Part shown: positions 25,544 to 37,420 of the stretch, piece by piece | Layout: each line of letters starts with the position of its first letter | Position numbering within the stretch: position 1 is the first letter of the stretch | DNA from: Brasenia schreberi | Taxonomy: Eukaryota > Streptophyta > Magnoliopsida > Nymphaeales > Cabombaceae | Reading direction: 5' to 3' | DNA: 64,000 nucleotides | Assembly (NCBI GenBank): GCA_036023115.1 | Contig: JAYKKT010000061.1 | Span: 15,874,501-15,938,500 of the forward strand | Made by a program: the position numbers and the translations under genes | Notes under the pieces: model-generated | What the model was told of the DNA's origin: nothing | Database searches by the model: none | The model's input: only the letters and a program-made list of their open reading frames with translations

Positions 25544-26047
25544 AACATACTGTCCAACACAAATAGAAAAAATAGCAAGACAAGAAAGTGTAGTGTTGTA
25601 TATCCTTACACACCGTAATTGATCTTCTTGTTGTTCGGGTCCCAGTTGCATCCTTTATGAATGAACTATCGCAAATAAGAAAGCAACATCAGCAGACAAC
25701 TTGAAATTCCCCAGCTAACATGGATTAATTACCAGATGAGCGATTGAGCACAATGCCACAAGTCATAAGCCACAACATGAGAGAAGGGCAGCACAACAAC
25801 GTGAGAGAAGGGAGAAGGGCAGCAACGTGAGAGAAGGGCAACAGCGTGAGAGAAGGGAGAGAGAAAGTCGTGAGTGGATGAAGCGTGAGAAGGCAGCCGA
25901 GTCTCTTAAAAATATGCCATAATAACAGACGTGACCTCAAACAATTTGACCGCACCTAAATATTCGATCGACACGTTGACCTTGTCGATAATACACGACC
26001 CTGTGCTGGTGTCAATGTCGCACCCGTGTCGACGCCAACACCCCACT
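25544..26047. other. DNA right of MITE copy 1, with short GAGAGAAGGGCA repeats
   Basis: About 25776-25865 contains five or six copies of a CGTGAGAGAAGGG(CAGCAA) motif in tandem, with unit lengths of roughly 15-30 bp. The right edge (about 26010-26047) has CGCACCCGTGTCGACGCC, which could be a terminal region of the larger hAT element. No gene is supported. Confidence 0.5.
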
Positions 26048-27985
26048 TCCTAGAGTTGTCTGTGTGACATTGCTAGCATCTCTCATAGGACAAACATCAG
26101 CCCATGCTAGTACATGATGAGTGAATGATAAGCTTATATTGATCACTCTGCTCCATTCTCAAGAGAGATGCTTGAGATTACACTAAGTTGGTTAAGTACC
26201 TGGGGCGTTGATCAATAACTTTACAACTTGAGATATAACTCAATTATTGTTATATGATATATATATATATATATATATAAATCATCATCAACAGGATCAT
26301 GAGAATTTTCGGTTCATCACTACTTGCAACACACTATTAATTAAATTTGACCAATTCATGTTTTCCATTAGTGTGTGATAACAAGTTCACCTTTTTACGG
26401 AAAAACAATTTCATTAAACACATGTTGAAAAAAATAAGCATGACCAGTGGAAAGCTTTATCAAGAAGATTTCAGCAAAAATTGTATCAGGCATATCTATG
26501 TAAGCAAGGAAAACAAGGACAATAAAAACATTCTTAAAAAAATACATGACATTTTTTGTCCAAACAAGACTCCAACTGAAGATTTCATATTAACCAAGGT
26601 TGATAGAATCTATTTATGATATTCTCAACAGTCAGAATGATGAAATACAGAAGATCATTAAGTAACGCATATTGAAATTTATAATGAAAGACTACTATGT
26701 TGACAAGCTAACTTGACAAGGCAGTCCTGTTAGATGTATATAATACATATTTCTTTCAAGAGCTTATGCTAAGAGATTAATAATCTTCTAAAATAAGCCA
26801 AACATAAATAAAACATGTGAAAGATGAAAATCCTTCATAATTGCAGTAGAGAAAGGATCGGTTGACATCAAGAATTAATTTGCATTCTTGATTGTAAAGT
26901 TGAACTAAAAGAAAGCTAATTTGATCAGACATCATAGAGCTTGAGCCAGGTTATCCACAATCTGTAATAAAAGAAATCCAAGCTTGATGTTAGAAAAGGT
27001 TACCCTTTTGATCACTTGGACTTCAGTAAACTTTTGTCATGAAATATAATACAGATCTAAGTAGATTTAAGAAGACTGGGATTTCATTTCATCCTTGGAG
27101 AATAGGTGTAGAATTTTAGATGTCTCAATCTCCAAATAATAGTCGTAGTCCAAAGTTCACAACTGTCCGAGATTGAAACAGAAAATGTTAGCCTATCCCA
27201 GATAGCTAGTTTTAGTTCCATAATTCATTTCTTAAGATCTTTTTATAGAGGATTATAGTTTTATTCAAAAGCAAGTCAACGTAAGTGGTAATTGTGAAAA
27301 AACAAAGCCACCCTCTCCAAAGAAATCTCAGCTGCATACTATTATTTTTTAAGAGAAATATTAAGCTTTACTGAATTGAAGATTATGCCAAGTAAACTAT
27401 AGGCAGGAGAAGGAAGTTTAGCCAGCATCACCAATCATCCTATTACACTAATCTCTGAAGCCTTCCTTTTGTCTCTCCATTGGACTTCTTATTGCATCCT
27501 GAACGCCTAGGGAAATCTATGGGCATCTGATACCATCATTATGTATTCTCATATCATGGGAAAGCAATTGTTGAGATATATGGCAATTACTCATCAGAAC
27601 CTATTATCTTGAGAGTTCCATTCTTCTTTTTCTACAAGGCTTATGTTGAATTATTTGGTTTTGCAATAACTCCCACTTCTACAGCGTCTTTCCTGTATGT
27701 GAAAATATTTTGGCTCATGGGCTAAAAAGCAACTACGACCAAAATATGAAAACTACTTAAAACACATTGAAGACATGCATTCACATTCAATCTGAATCTT
27801 GGTTCAAAATATATGTAACGTCAACATTATGAAATCAACAAGCAATTATTGATATCACTCCTAGCCCATGCATGCCCCAGTCCAACATTAATTAACTCAA
27901 AGCTTCACATTTATTAGCAGTACTGCTCTACCCAGGATTAAAACAAGTGTTCATGGTTAAAAATCTTAGATTCAACATTATCAAA
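26048..27985. other. Intergenic DNA
   Basis: No gene supported. A (TA)n run lies at about 26258-26278. A tiny possible terminal exon at 26932-26961 was considered and not accepted. Confidence 0.35.
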
Positions 27986-29236
27986 TAGTGTTGTTCGACG
28001 CGTATCGTATCGTGTATCGTTTTGCTCCACGATACGGGCGTATCATATTGTATCTTACTTTAATATTAAAAGTATATAAAAAAATCAGGGAAAATAAGTA
28101 AAAATCCAAAACAAAACAGAAAAATAGGAAAAATCTGGTAATTGCAAAGAATTCATATAATGCAAAGTTTAGTACATATTGATCATTCACCATTGAACAA
28201 TTGAATTTTTTTTTACATATTTTGAAGCAAAAAATGAAATACATTTACATATTATAAATTTGTAATCAGGATCAATAACTAAATAATCTTCATCTTCTCC
28301 TTGATAAAGATTCAAAGTTTTTCACCACCTTATGCTTCAAAATCAAAATCTTCATCTCCTTGATGATGTTGTTGCGCTCCTTCCAAATTAATCCATGCGA
28401 TATTTTCTTCGGTTACGAGTGCATTTTCTTCGTTATCTTCCATAATCCACTCATCTAATATATCAAAATTAACAAACTGCTATCTTTGTACATGTAGTTG
28501 GCACATTTGCTAATTTTCATATATCAGCAAAATGATGAGCTTCATTTCTTTGATTATTGAGTCTATGACACCCCAATGATGTGATATTGTTATGATATCC
28601 TCTTTTTCTCTTAGCTTTTTAACTAATGCTTGAAGTGGTTTGAAACTGAAGGATGATAGATGGATGTTGTGGGTTAAAATCATGTAATATGATTACTTCT
28701 TATCTCACTTTACAAACTCAGTTAAGCCTCATACACACTGATCATGTTCAACTCAATGGAAGTCATGCAAGGTGAACCCTAAAATAGTGAAGTTGTGAAA
28801 TGCCCACTCAATGAACTGAGACAACCAAATTGTTCTTCATTGTTTACGATTTCATGAAATTAGAAACAGGTAGCAGAAATATACCTAAAAGTTGGCAACA
28901 AAAAAGGAAATGATTTTGTCACTATTTTTATTTGTTCATAAATTATTCTTATTCAATAAATTTCTTATAAATTAACCCGAATTTACATGTTACATACACG
29001 GCTTGTAATCCCAAACAAGCATGCCGGAGGATGCCTTGGAGAGAAGTGAAGAGAGGCGAAGAGAGGCCAGAAACCTGCAAAACAAAAATTGATTTTTTTT
29101 GGGCGTATCGCCCGTATCGTACGATACGGTGATACGACATGATAACCTATATCATACGATACAAGCTATCATATCGTATCGTAGCTTTCCATAATACGAT
29201 ACGTATCAGTGCGATATGGATAACACTGTTATCAAC
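27978..29236. mobile_element. Non-autonomous hAT element (copy 2)
   Basis: The element (27986-29228, 1243 bp) starts (T)AGTGTTGTTCGACGCGTATCG and ends GGATAACACTG. Flanks are TTATCAAA (27978-27985) and TTATCAAC (29229-29236), a 7/8 match to an 8-bp duplication. It shares its ends and most of its interior with copy 1, including the text around GCAAAGAATTCATATAATGC and AATCAAAATCTTCATCTCCT. Its right end has an even denser set of GTATCG/CGATAC words over about 29100-29215. Confidence 0.82.
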
Positions 29237-30930
29237 AACCATTTCCTTACCAGATGAAGCATGGTCAACTGTTCCCTTCTCTGAAGTAGGGTCCTTGTTT
29301 TTCTGGTTGCATCTGGCAACGGTTCCACACAAATCAATTAAGTTCCAGCCTCATGATTTGTTCCCATGTGTTCAACTTTGTAGCTTTTCAGTTGAATAAT
29401 GGAACCCGCTTCTTTCCATTGAAAAAACCAGCACAAAAAAGTAAAAACAAAAAATTCATCTGCATCCTTTTTATTATCTCCAGACTCTCTTGAACCCATT
29501 CCCAACACAAACTAGGTTAAAATGGTGGATCTCTAGATAGTTATATCTAAGCTGGATTTTTGCCCCTTGTATGATCTATGAAGTACTAAACTTTTCCCAT
29601 CAAGATCAAATCCCCTTTTGTCTTCATTTAGATTAAGACTCCTTAGAATTTAGGAAGGGGCCATATTAGAAAATATGGTCTTCACCATGGCCAGTTTCAG
29701 ATTTTGATTGTTCATCCATGCACCTTGCTGCCTAAATCTGCCAAAGTTACTAAGTTGGCATCATTCAACTGTATGTTTCTTGATGTCTAATGTATACATT
29801 AATACCATCATCCGCCATTCAGCTGGATCCGTTTGTTCATCTGTGTCTACTGCTTTTGTATGAGAAGAATTAATTTTGTCATCTGTATAGTTCGCTCCTG
29901 AAGAAAAAAAACCCTACTTTTACAACTGATTCAATAACGTTTTTTTCTTCTCTCATTCACAAAATCATATAGACTTGTGTGCGTCCCACATACTTCACAA
30001 TCTTATATTAGTTTTCATATTCAAAAAATTGATGAATAACCTCTCTTTGCTTCTAGCATTACATCTGACACAAACTTTCTCTTCTTATATATTTGAATGC
30101 AAAGTTATATAAAGTTAACTTTTCCACATAAACGAGATCTGATTAATAGTTAAGAGTTTCTCTTTTATGCTCATGTTTTCACCATTCTTAACCCAGAGAG
30201 ACAAAGCCAAATTGGTACCATGGTTAGTATGACTAATTTCCATTCAGCCCCAGTGGACTCTACCCGGCGAACAAGTGTCCACCATTTAAGTTTCCACATG
30301 CCTCTTTTTCAGTCTCTTCATCATATCAGATTCGTCAGCGAAACAACTCAAGAAACGTACACCATTTGAAGTAGTAAAACTCCAATCTCTATCATCCACC
30401 TATATTTTCTGAGATTCTAAAAGGTGAAGGAAAGTTCCATCCTTTTAAATTCACTTCCCATATACAAATACTTCAAACTCTTATCTACATGAGATGCATC
30501 GACCAACACATTCAAGCAATACGCTTAGGAGTTTCAGAAGCAACAAAGCAAGTATCTGCTCTTTTCACCATCGAAAGTTACATTCATCAAAATCATTAAT
30601 ATGTGATACACCAACCAACGGATTTCAAAGGCGAAAACAAAACCATCTTAGTTATTCTTCATAAAAATTCATATTCAAGCAAAAAAACCTTATCACCTTG
30701 AACCATGTCAAGATAAGATATCAAATCACCTAATGAGATACTCCAAACACCAAACTTGCTGCTTACCGTAAAAGCAACCAAGGAGAATACCAAAGGGAAA
30801 AGAAATCTGACGTACTTATCATCGGCACAAGAAAAAAAATCTCAGATACCCATCAGCACAAAACAAGAAAAACACCAAATAAAAAGCAAAGACCTAAATG
30901 AAACAGCAGAGCAACCCGAAAACCGGCAGA
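29237..30930. other. Intergenic DNA downstream of the mL54 gene
   Basis: This lies past the stop of the minus-strand ribosomal protein gene and should include its 3' UTR. The segment 29240-29345 is open in two minus-strand frames and ends at a GTAAGG-like site, but I recognise no family and no partner exons. Confidence 0.35.
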
Positions 30931-31335
30931 TCAGTGTTTGGCCTTCACAGAATTGTTCTCCTTGATTCTCGCCCGATTATCGAGCTTGGTGAAGCGTCTA
31001 AGGTCCTCATACGGCAGGGTCTCGAGATTCTTCCTCTTGAGCTCGCTGAGGGGCGGCTTCTTGTCAAGGAGATGCCACAACCACTCTGGATACTCAGAGT
31101 CGGGCAATATTTTGGGATCGGACCCATCTTTGAGGATGTTAGCTCCCACCACGGTAGTGGCTTTGACTTCCTTCGAGAGCGTCTCAACCTTTGGGGCGTC
31201 TGCGCTACCGCCCTTACCGCCACCTCCCTTCTTCGATTTGGCCCCCACAGCAAATCCTCTCTGAGAAATGGTGGAGGTGTTGGTGCTTCTCAGGAGGAAA
31301 ATCTTTCTGCTTTCTCTCCAGACGGTTAGAGCCAT
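30931..31335 (-). CDS. MRPL54: Mitochondrial large-subunit ribosomal protein mL54 (L37 family), nuclear gene
   Basis: This single uninterrupted frame encodes 134 residues ending TGA. The N-terminus (MALTVWRESRKIFLL...) is basic, lacks acids over its first part and is rich in Ser/Arg, as expected of a mitochondrial targeting peptide. A Gly/Lys-rich linker (KSKKGGGGKGG) follows. The conserved core then reads TVVGANILKDGSDP, LPDSEYPEWLWHLL, KKPPLSELKRKNLETLPYED and a KLDNRARIKENN tail. These are the hallmark motifs of plant mL54/L37, a small component of the mitoribosome large subunit. An in-frame ATG nine codons upstream (31362) would add an acidic and basic stretch in CT-repeat-derived DNA; I chose the downstream ATG because it begins a better targeting peptide. 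Length fits the family. No neighbour shares its function. Confidence 0.93.
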   Translation of the reverse strand: MALTVWRESRKIFLLRSTNTSTISQRGFAVGAKSKKGGGGKGGSADAPKVETLSKEVKATTVVGANILKDGSDPKILPDSEYPEWLWHLLDKKPPLSELKRKNLETLPYEDLRRFTKLDNRARIKENNSVKAKH

Positions 31336-33119
31336 TTTCTGCTCTCTCTCTCTCTCTAGCAAATATATTGGAGTTGGGTTTTGGCATGACGTACGGCGTT
31401 AGGGACGACTCCTCCGCCCCAACTCACAAGCTGTCTTTTTCGTCACCGAGGCTGGGCTAATGCATGACGCGACTCGCCATATGGATGCGTGTCTCAACAA
31501 TTTAATTAAGACTAAAGACACGTTGACGCACATCTTCCATGTTTTGCGAGTCATTAAAATAATAAAGATAGTGTCTGCATCGAACCACATACGTTCATCT
31601 TGGTTGTTTCGATTTAAGAATAGACTTCATCCTTTTTTCCCCTTTAGTGGATAAGAAACTTCAATCCCATAGTGGACAACAAAAAACTTAAGTGGACTCG
31701 GTCAACCCCACCTCAGTCAACTTAAGTCATAATCCATCATGCCCCACGTCCACAGGCCCGATCTCGAACAACCCTATATTTACCTGTTTGACATAGCTCG
31801 ATCAACCCAAAGCGTGAGAGGACAAAAACATTCAAAAATAAATCAAATCTTAATTCGTATTCAAACTTATTAAAGCCAAACAATTTATATCTCGACTATA
31901 AATAATAGAAAATTACAAATCAGTTCTAGAGTTTATATTATTTACAAGGTAGTACAACCTTTTTTTAATACATGACTTAAATCATCGTCTTTAAGACCAA
32001 CTACTAGTTTATCTCCAAGTACCTGCAGTGAAGGAGGGTGAGCAAGATCCAGCTCACAATATTAAGCACAAACATGGTAGGGTGCCCTACGTGTACACTA
32101 TGTAATCACTCTTCTCATAAGGCTTGAGCAGTCACAATCTGTGTGCAAGATAGTATTTTTATATAACTAAAAACCTAAGTTTCAAAAACTTCTCATTTAA
32201 TATCATGTACCTACCATCATTAGTGAACATCCAACGTACCAAATAGAAGCACATGTCTACTATGAAGTGCAATTGCTTATGTGGCAAATGATAAGCCTAA
32301 TCATCATGAGCATAGCTTTGTTTGAATATTGAATCTTGATGAATTTGGACCCAAACAAAAACAAAAAAGGTTTGATGATTAAAAGTTCATCGACAAGAGA
32401 TTCTTGATTGTAGAGATGATATAATAGGCCACTTAAAAACACGCTTAAGATAGCAACTGTCGTTGATCGAGCTCCTCGAAGCTAAGATTTCTTGTGAAGT
32501 TCCTACTGTGACATCATCCACCAAGTCATACATGATTTGAAAACCCAAAAGTGTGGAAATTGTTCATGAGGTAACACATTGCTTGATAATTGACAACAAT
32601 TGTACAACAAGAAATCCGTGAGTTTACGTTGCTATCTATGTAAGTAGTTAAATCTTTGATATGGTATCGTGTGGTTTTAGGGTTTTCACTTTGGTATCTT
32701 GTAGTTTGTTAAAAAGTTAGTATCCTGTGGTATTATAATTTGTCAATTTGGTGCTTTATGATTATCTTTTCGTGTTGTTGATCAATTTACAAGGTAAAAA
32801 ATGAAAAAGACATTATGAATTTGTTAAACAAATACCATGAAACATTGTTTCGTTTCAATCTGAACATGATATAGAGGTTGCATTTAGGAGATTCATTGAA
32901 GAAAGGCCATAATGTGAAAATGTTTTGTACACAAGTTTGTTGAACATTGAATTTATCAAATATAGCTTCTGTAATACATGAACACATTCTCTTTTACTAT
33001 CTCTTTCTTGTTGCTTTACTAAAAATAGCATATGCCTGTTATTTGTTTTTCTCTATTGTAAAATGTAACATGTATAGGTAAACAATGAATGCTGTATACT
33101 TTTTGTCATGTATCAACAT
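31336..33119. other. Upstream region of mL54 and intergenic DNA
   Basis: A short CT/GA run (31342-31361) overlaps the mL54 leader. The promoter should lie just beyond, but no sure TATA box was identified. No other gene is supported up to 33119. Confidence 0.4.
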
Positions 33120-33745
33120 TAACTCCTACTATTTCACAACAAATAACATAATGTGTTCATAGTAATCACCGATGCACATATAACATAACATTATAGAATT
33201 TGTGAGCACTCATTTATAACATCAAATAACCTAAGAGCATTTAATATTAATATATAACATTGTAACATGGTAAGTATTTCCTAAGTCTTCTGAGCATTTC
33301 ATAAGTAACAACATATAGCCTACAAGCAGTTCATATATAACATCACTCATAGTGCATTTAATTAGTGATATCATATAACCTACAAGTGTTTATCTATTAC
33401 CATATAACCTACAAGCATTTCACATATCCTATGAGCATTCTATATTGATATACAACATCATACCTATGGTGAGTTTTATAAATAACATCATATAACCTAT
33501 ATATAGTACATTTTAACAACCATATCGAATAACTTGCATGTATTATCTATAACACCATATAAAATTATATAACTTGCAAGATTTATCTATAACCTATGAG
33601 CATTTCATATATCCTACAAGCAAATCATATAGCTACAGAGCATTTCATATATCCTACAAGCAACTCATATAACATCATGTAGTGTTATAAAACTTGTGAG
33701 TGTTCCACATAACTTGTAAGCATTTTCATTTCATATATCAATACC
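33120..33745. repeat. Degenerate AT-rich repeat array (ATAACCTACAAGCATTT family)
   Basis: Variants of CATATAACCTACAAGCATTT and CATATATCCTACAAGCAA recur at irregular spacing of roughly 25-60 bp. More than ten copies are visible. Base composition is strongly AT. No open frame of note. Confidence 0.7.
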
Positions 33746-33827
33746 TTGTTAATAAGAGATTGAACACATGCACTCCTAGCAATCTATAGCAACACTACTG
33801 GAGTACATCAACATCTGGGGAGAGTTG

Positions 33828-34740
33828 TCACGACCCTTAGTAGTGTGCATGTGCATACCCCGCACACTAACCTTGAAAGAGCAAGAGCGCTAGCAACGAC
33901 CACACGCATGGATGCTGGAGTTGGAGTGCCAGAATCGACATGGAGTGGAGTGACGGGGTGCCACATGCAGCAAGCTGACCAGGCACTTAGCGCACGCGCT
34001 AAGCGTCATGCCCCAATGCCGCCACCTATCCCCTGGAAGCAACCCATGTTTGGCCGTGTTCTGTTTGTATAACCTTATGGTACTAGCCCTAGCCTACTTG
34101 TAACTAGGTGGTCCTAAGTCAAATGGGTAGGTTGGGATAACTTGTAACCATGACTAAGTGGGGCTGGGCTAAAGTGCTGTAGAACAAGGTAGAAGGGGGC
34201 GGGCACTAGCCAGTTGAAGATAGCCTGATGCCAGCTAGGCGCACCAGCCAAGCGCGCCACCCAGGTGAAGTGAGGAAAATGGGCTAAAAAGCGATCACTC
34301 AAGTATTCCAAGGAATATTTGGGGCGCACCCTGCCCAGGCCATGGCCTATAAAAAGGGCACTTGCTGGACTTGTTAAGCATCTTGGTCATCCTATGCAGA
34401 GTTCCTAGAGTGTGTGAGAGTGTGCTAGGGAGAGAAGGAAGGGTGCGTGACTTATAAACATTCAGGAGGTGTCGAAAGTCGGGTTTTGTAAGCTTATGCC
34501 AAATCAATGATAAATACTTTCTTTCTTGCAATTGTCTAACCGTGTGTGCTTGTGTGAGTTTGCATACACGATTCCTAATGGTGTAGATGGATTAGGGAAG
34601 GAAGAGAATACTTTCGCATTGACCATTCAAGCCAAGGAGAGAAGATCCATTCGCACATCGGCTTGTGCATGGGGAATTGAAGAAGGGTTGAAAGTAAAAT
34701 GATTCCACTTGCCACAACAAGGTAAGTCAACTCAATTAAG
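33828..34740 (+). mobile_element. LTR-like sequence 1
   Basis: It begins TGTCACGACCC, a common plant LTR start. It has a TATA-like CCTATAAAAAGGGCAC at about 34346-34361 and an AATGATAAATAC polyadenylation-like word near 34507. The segment is more GC-rich than its surroundings. I could not find the matching LTR or a target duplication, so its right end and element type are uncertain. Confidence 0.4.
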
Positions 34741-34759
34741 CCTATGTTTGACTTAAATT

Positions 34760-35280
34760 TGTGACACCCCATGCGCAACGTGTGCTGCCAGTGCGCATTA
34801 AACGTTCTCCTAGTTTCCCGCATGCAGGCCTGTCTCCCTCAGGTGCCAATGTGTCCAACAGACTCCACCATATGCCACATGTGTGCAACTGCTCTTCCCA
34901 AATGTGGATACCTCTAGATGGATTGAATTTGAGTTTGGATCAATTCTAAATAAACTAGAGGGATCTGATTCAAGGAAATGCCTATAAAAGGAGGATGTGA
35001 GTGACCAAGAAGAGAGATTGTAACCGAAGAGTGCTAAGCCCAGCCAAAGAGGACGTGAGGGAGTTCACTCCTAGCCAAAGAGGAGTTCATCAAAGGAAGA
35101 GATAAAAGGAAAGACCTAGAGAGAAAGCTTCAAACCATCCTCTTTTATCCCCTTTTTCTTATTTGTTCTTCCTATAAGCTTGAAATTATAGTCTCCAAAC
35201 CTTTGTAAGATCAAGAATAACAACTATTTCGTAGAATATCATTGCAAAAGCGAGCCATCACAGTCTAAAAGCGCAAAAGA
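34760..35280 (+). mobile_element. LTR-like sequence 2, possible 5' LTR of the following gypsy element
   Basis: It begins TGTGACACCCCATGCG and contains GCCTATAAAAGGAGGATG at about 34980-34997, a good TATA box in LTR-like context. The gag of the next gypsy element starts about 1.6 kb downstream in the same orientation. No matching 3' LTR was found: the LTR starts at 44187 and 50105 are different in wording. Right boundary is approximate. Confidence 0.4.
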
Positions 35281-36869
35281 GAGGGCCATAGGTAAGATGA
35301 ATCCGCAACTTTCTCAAGATTTCATTTCTTCTACCCCAATATACACTATATCTTATCCGTTTTCATTTGTTCTATGTTTACATATTATATCATCCCTTCT
35401 CTCATTTCTTTAGTGTATTGATTGCTTTCAATTCAATTTAAGAAGCCATAAGAGGGACATAGTTGTCATGTTTACATATGATAACATGAGTATGTAATTA
35501 CTCTTATGGTGGATTAATCAAATATAAGTTTGTATTATGGAAGGGCCTTGAGCTATGATCACATATATTTTTTAAGAGAGCAATCCTCCTAAATGATCTA
35601 TATGTAGATGAGTTCCTCGCTAAACAACCAGTCCTTAATAAAATTCTTTGAATGACCACTAAATCATTAAGATTCTAACCGGATGCATCATTATTTTCTA
35701 TAAGAAAATTTCTACAAATTTCAGCATATTGGACAAACCTTGTATAATTCTCAAATTTTCTAGACACCATTTCTAAGCAAAATGTTCTTAAATTTTGTCC
35801 GTGAGTGGTACACATAATGGCTAATATTCGATAAAATTCTAGCAAATTTTGGACATGGCTGAGATTGATAAAAAAATCAATAAATATCAGACCCAACCAC
35901 AAAATCAAACCTTTCTGTGACAAAAATCATGCGATAGATGTTCAGTAAAACCATCATAACTCGGTCTTTAAGTATCCAAATAGCTCAAGAATGGTTTCGT
36001 CAAAAATCTAACCTTCATAGCTTTCCATATTGATAATTTTTATAAAAATCGAAGCTTATGTATGAAGATACGAGTATTTTACTGAGACTCTAGTCACAAA
36101 TACTGTCTAAAGTTTTAAAATAACAATTGGTTAAAAGTTTTCTAAGGTTTTTATCTGATCATCCAAAGACCCAAAATAAAAGTAAAATTTTTAAATAAAA
36201 CTTTATACCTCTTTCCCACTTAGGTAAAAATTTTGGGATTTTTTTATCCCCAATAAGTACTAAAAAATTATAAACTCTCACACTGTAAAACATAACCAAT
36301 TCTATTTTTACAGAATTAAATCTGGTTTAGCCAAGTGAAATCGATGCCCTTTTGAAAAGGTGGTTTTGAGTAGAAGATAGAATCATAGGTGAGCAATCAT
36401 TTTAATCTGGTCACATTTTTTCAAAACAAGTTAATTTCAAAACCTTGTTCTAAACTCTTTTAAAAACTTGATCATAGGTCTGAAATTTTCAAGCACATAC
36501 CATATCAAGTTCAGAAGGTTCAATTGGGGATGTGTTAAGTAAGGCCTCATCAAGCTCCATAAATCAGTTTTCAAAAGCGATGAAAAAGTCTTATTAATCG
36601 CTTTCTCAAACCCGAAAAGATAGAATCATCTCTTTAAAGAGAGAGTTGAGAATCGAGAGAGAGATTATCGCTCTAAGCCAAGAGGCTAATGCTTTTGAAT
36701 CTTGCTCTTCTCATGGAAAATATTCTCTGGCCCATAAGTAGATAAATCATATCTGAAAGACCAAACCAATTTCAAAATTTGAGGAAGAAGAGTTAAACCT
36801 CAAATCATTTACCATAAAAGATAGGAGAGTCATATAACAACTGCTGAAAGGCCAATCAAAGGAAAAGAA
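35281..36869 (+). other. Probable untranslated leader of gypsy element E1
   Basis: AT-rich, non-coding, between LTR-like sequence 2 and gag. Long untranslated leaders are usual in plant Ty3/gypsy elements. No host gene is supported. Confidence 0.35.
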
Positions 36870-37420
36870 TGTCTACTCACTATCGGATTTCTTATCATAT
36901 GATTATCAAACTGATAATGAGGATGAAATGCCAAACTTTCATTTATATGACGGAAGTCGAGATCATAGATCTCATTTGCAATTCTTTTCTCAAAAGGCCT
37001 ATAAGAAAAAGAAGGACCCATCTAAGTGGGTCTATTGGTTCTCACACTCCCTCAAGGGGAATGCACCCAAGTGGCTGACTTTATACGATTTGAGTCAATT
37101 TACCACCTTCGAAGAGCTTGCCAATTATTTCATGCAAAGATTCTCACACAACATAGAGGTTACCCCAACTCTCAACATGTTGAGAGATGCTAAGCAAGCT
37201 CACAATGAAGATGTCCATGCCTTCATTGTGAGATGGAGATCTCGGGCAAGTCAAGAAGCCCATATTCGAAGGTTGTGTGGTGATGTTGATTTGAAAATTT
37301 TTAAAACTGATTTAAAAACCCTCCTCTCTCTCCATGAAATCAGCACTTTCGAAATGCTTATAGAAAAGCCATTGCTTTTCAAAGCAAACCTAAAGGAGAG
37401 AGTGTACGAGGACCTTTGAA
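36870..37420 (+). pseudogene. Gypsy element E1: gag fragment
   Basis: An open frame at 36928-37419 encodes 163 residues with the plant retrotransposon gag fold. Hallmarks are KWVYWFSHSLKGNAPKWL, then LYDLSQFTTFEELANYFMQR and EDVHAFIVRWRSRA. It continues with a decayed region to about 38030 without a clear zinc knuckle. The long intact stretch suggests E1 is younger than the 9.2-12.8 kb element. The protein packages retroelement RNA in the cytoplasm when functional; here the polyprotein is broken downstream. Confidence 0.82.

Noticed and set aside
26932..26961. Minus-strand mini terminal exon (IVDNLAQAL then stop) after TTACAG
   Set aside because: Ten codons with a good acceptor occur by chance in 64 kb, and no partner exon was found.
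24420..29228. CGTATC/CGATAC clusters as a CRISPR-like or regulatory array
   Set aside because: They are confined to the ends of two transposon copies and fit hAT subterminal repeats better.
29240..29345. Minus-strand exon-like segment ending at GTAAGG
   Set aside because: It is open in two frames, neither recognised, with no acceptor or neighbouring exons that fit.
33845..34072. Plus-strand frame with Ala/Pro-rich ending
   Set aside because: It lies in an LTR-like GC-rich segment with TATA box downstream and has no domain.
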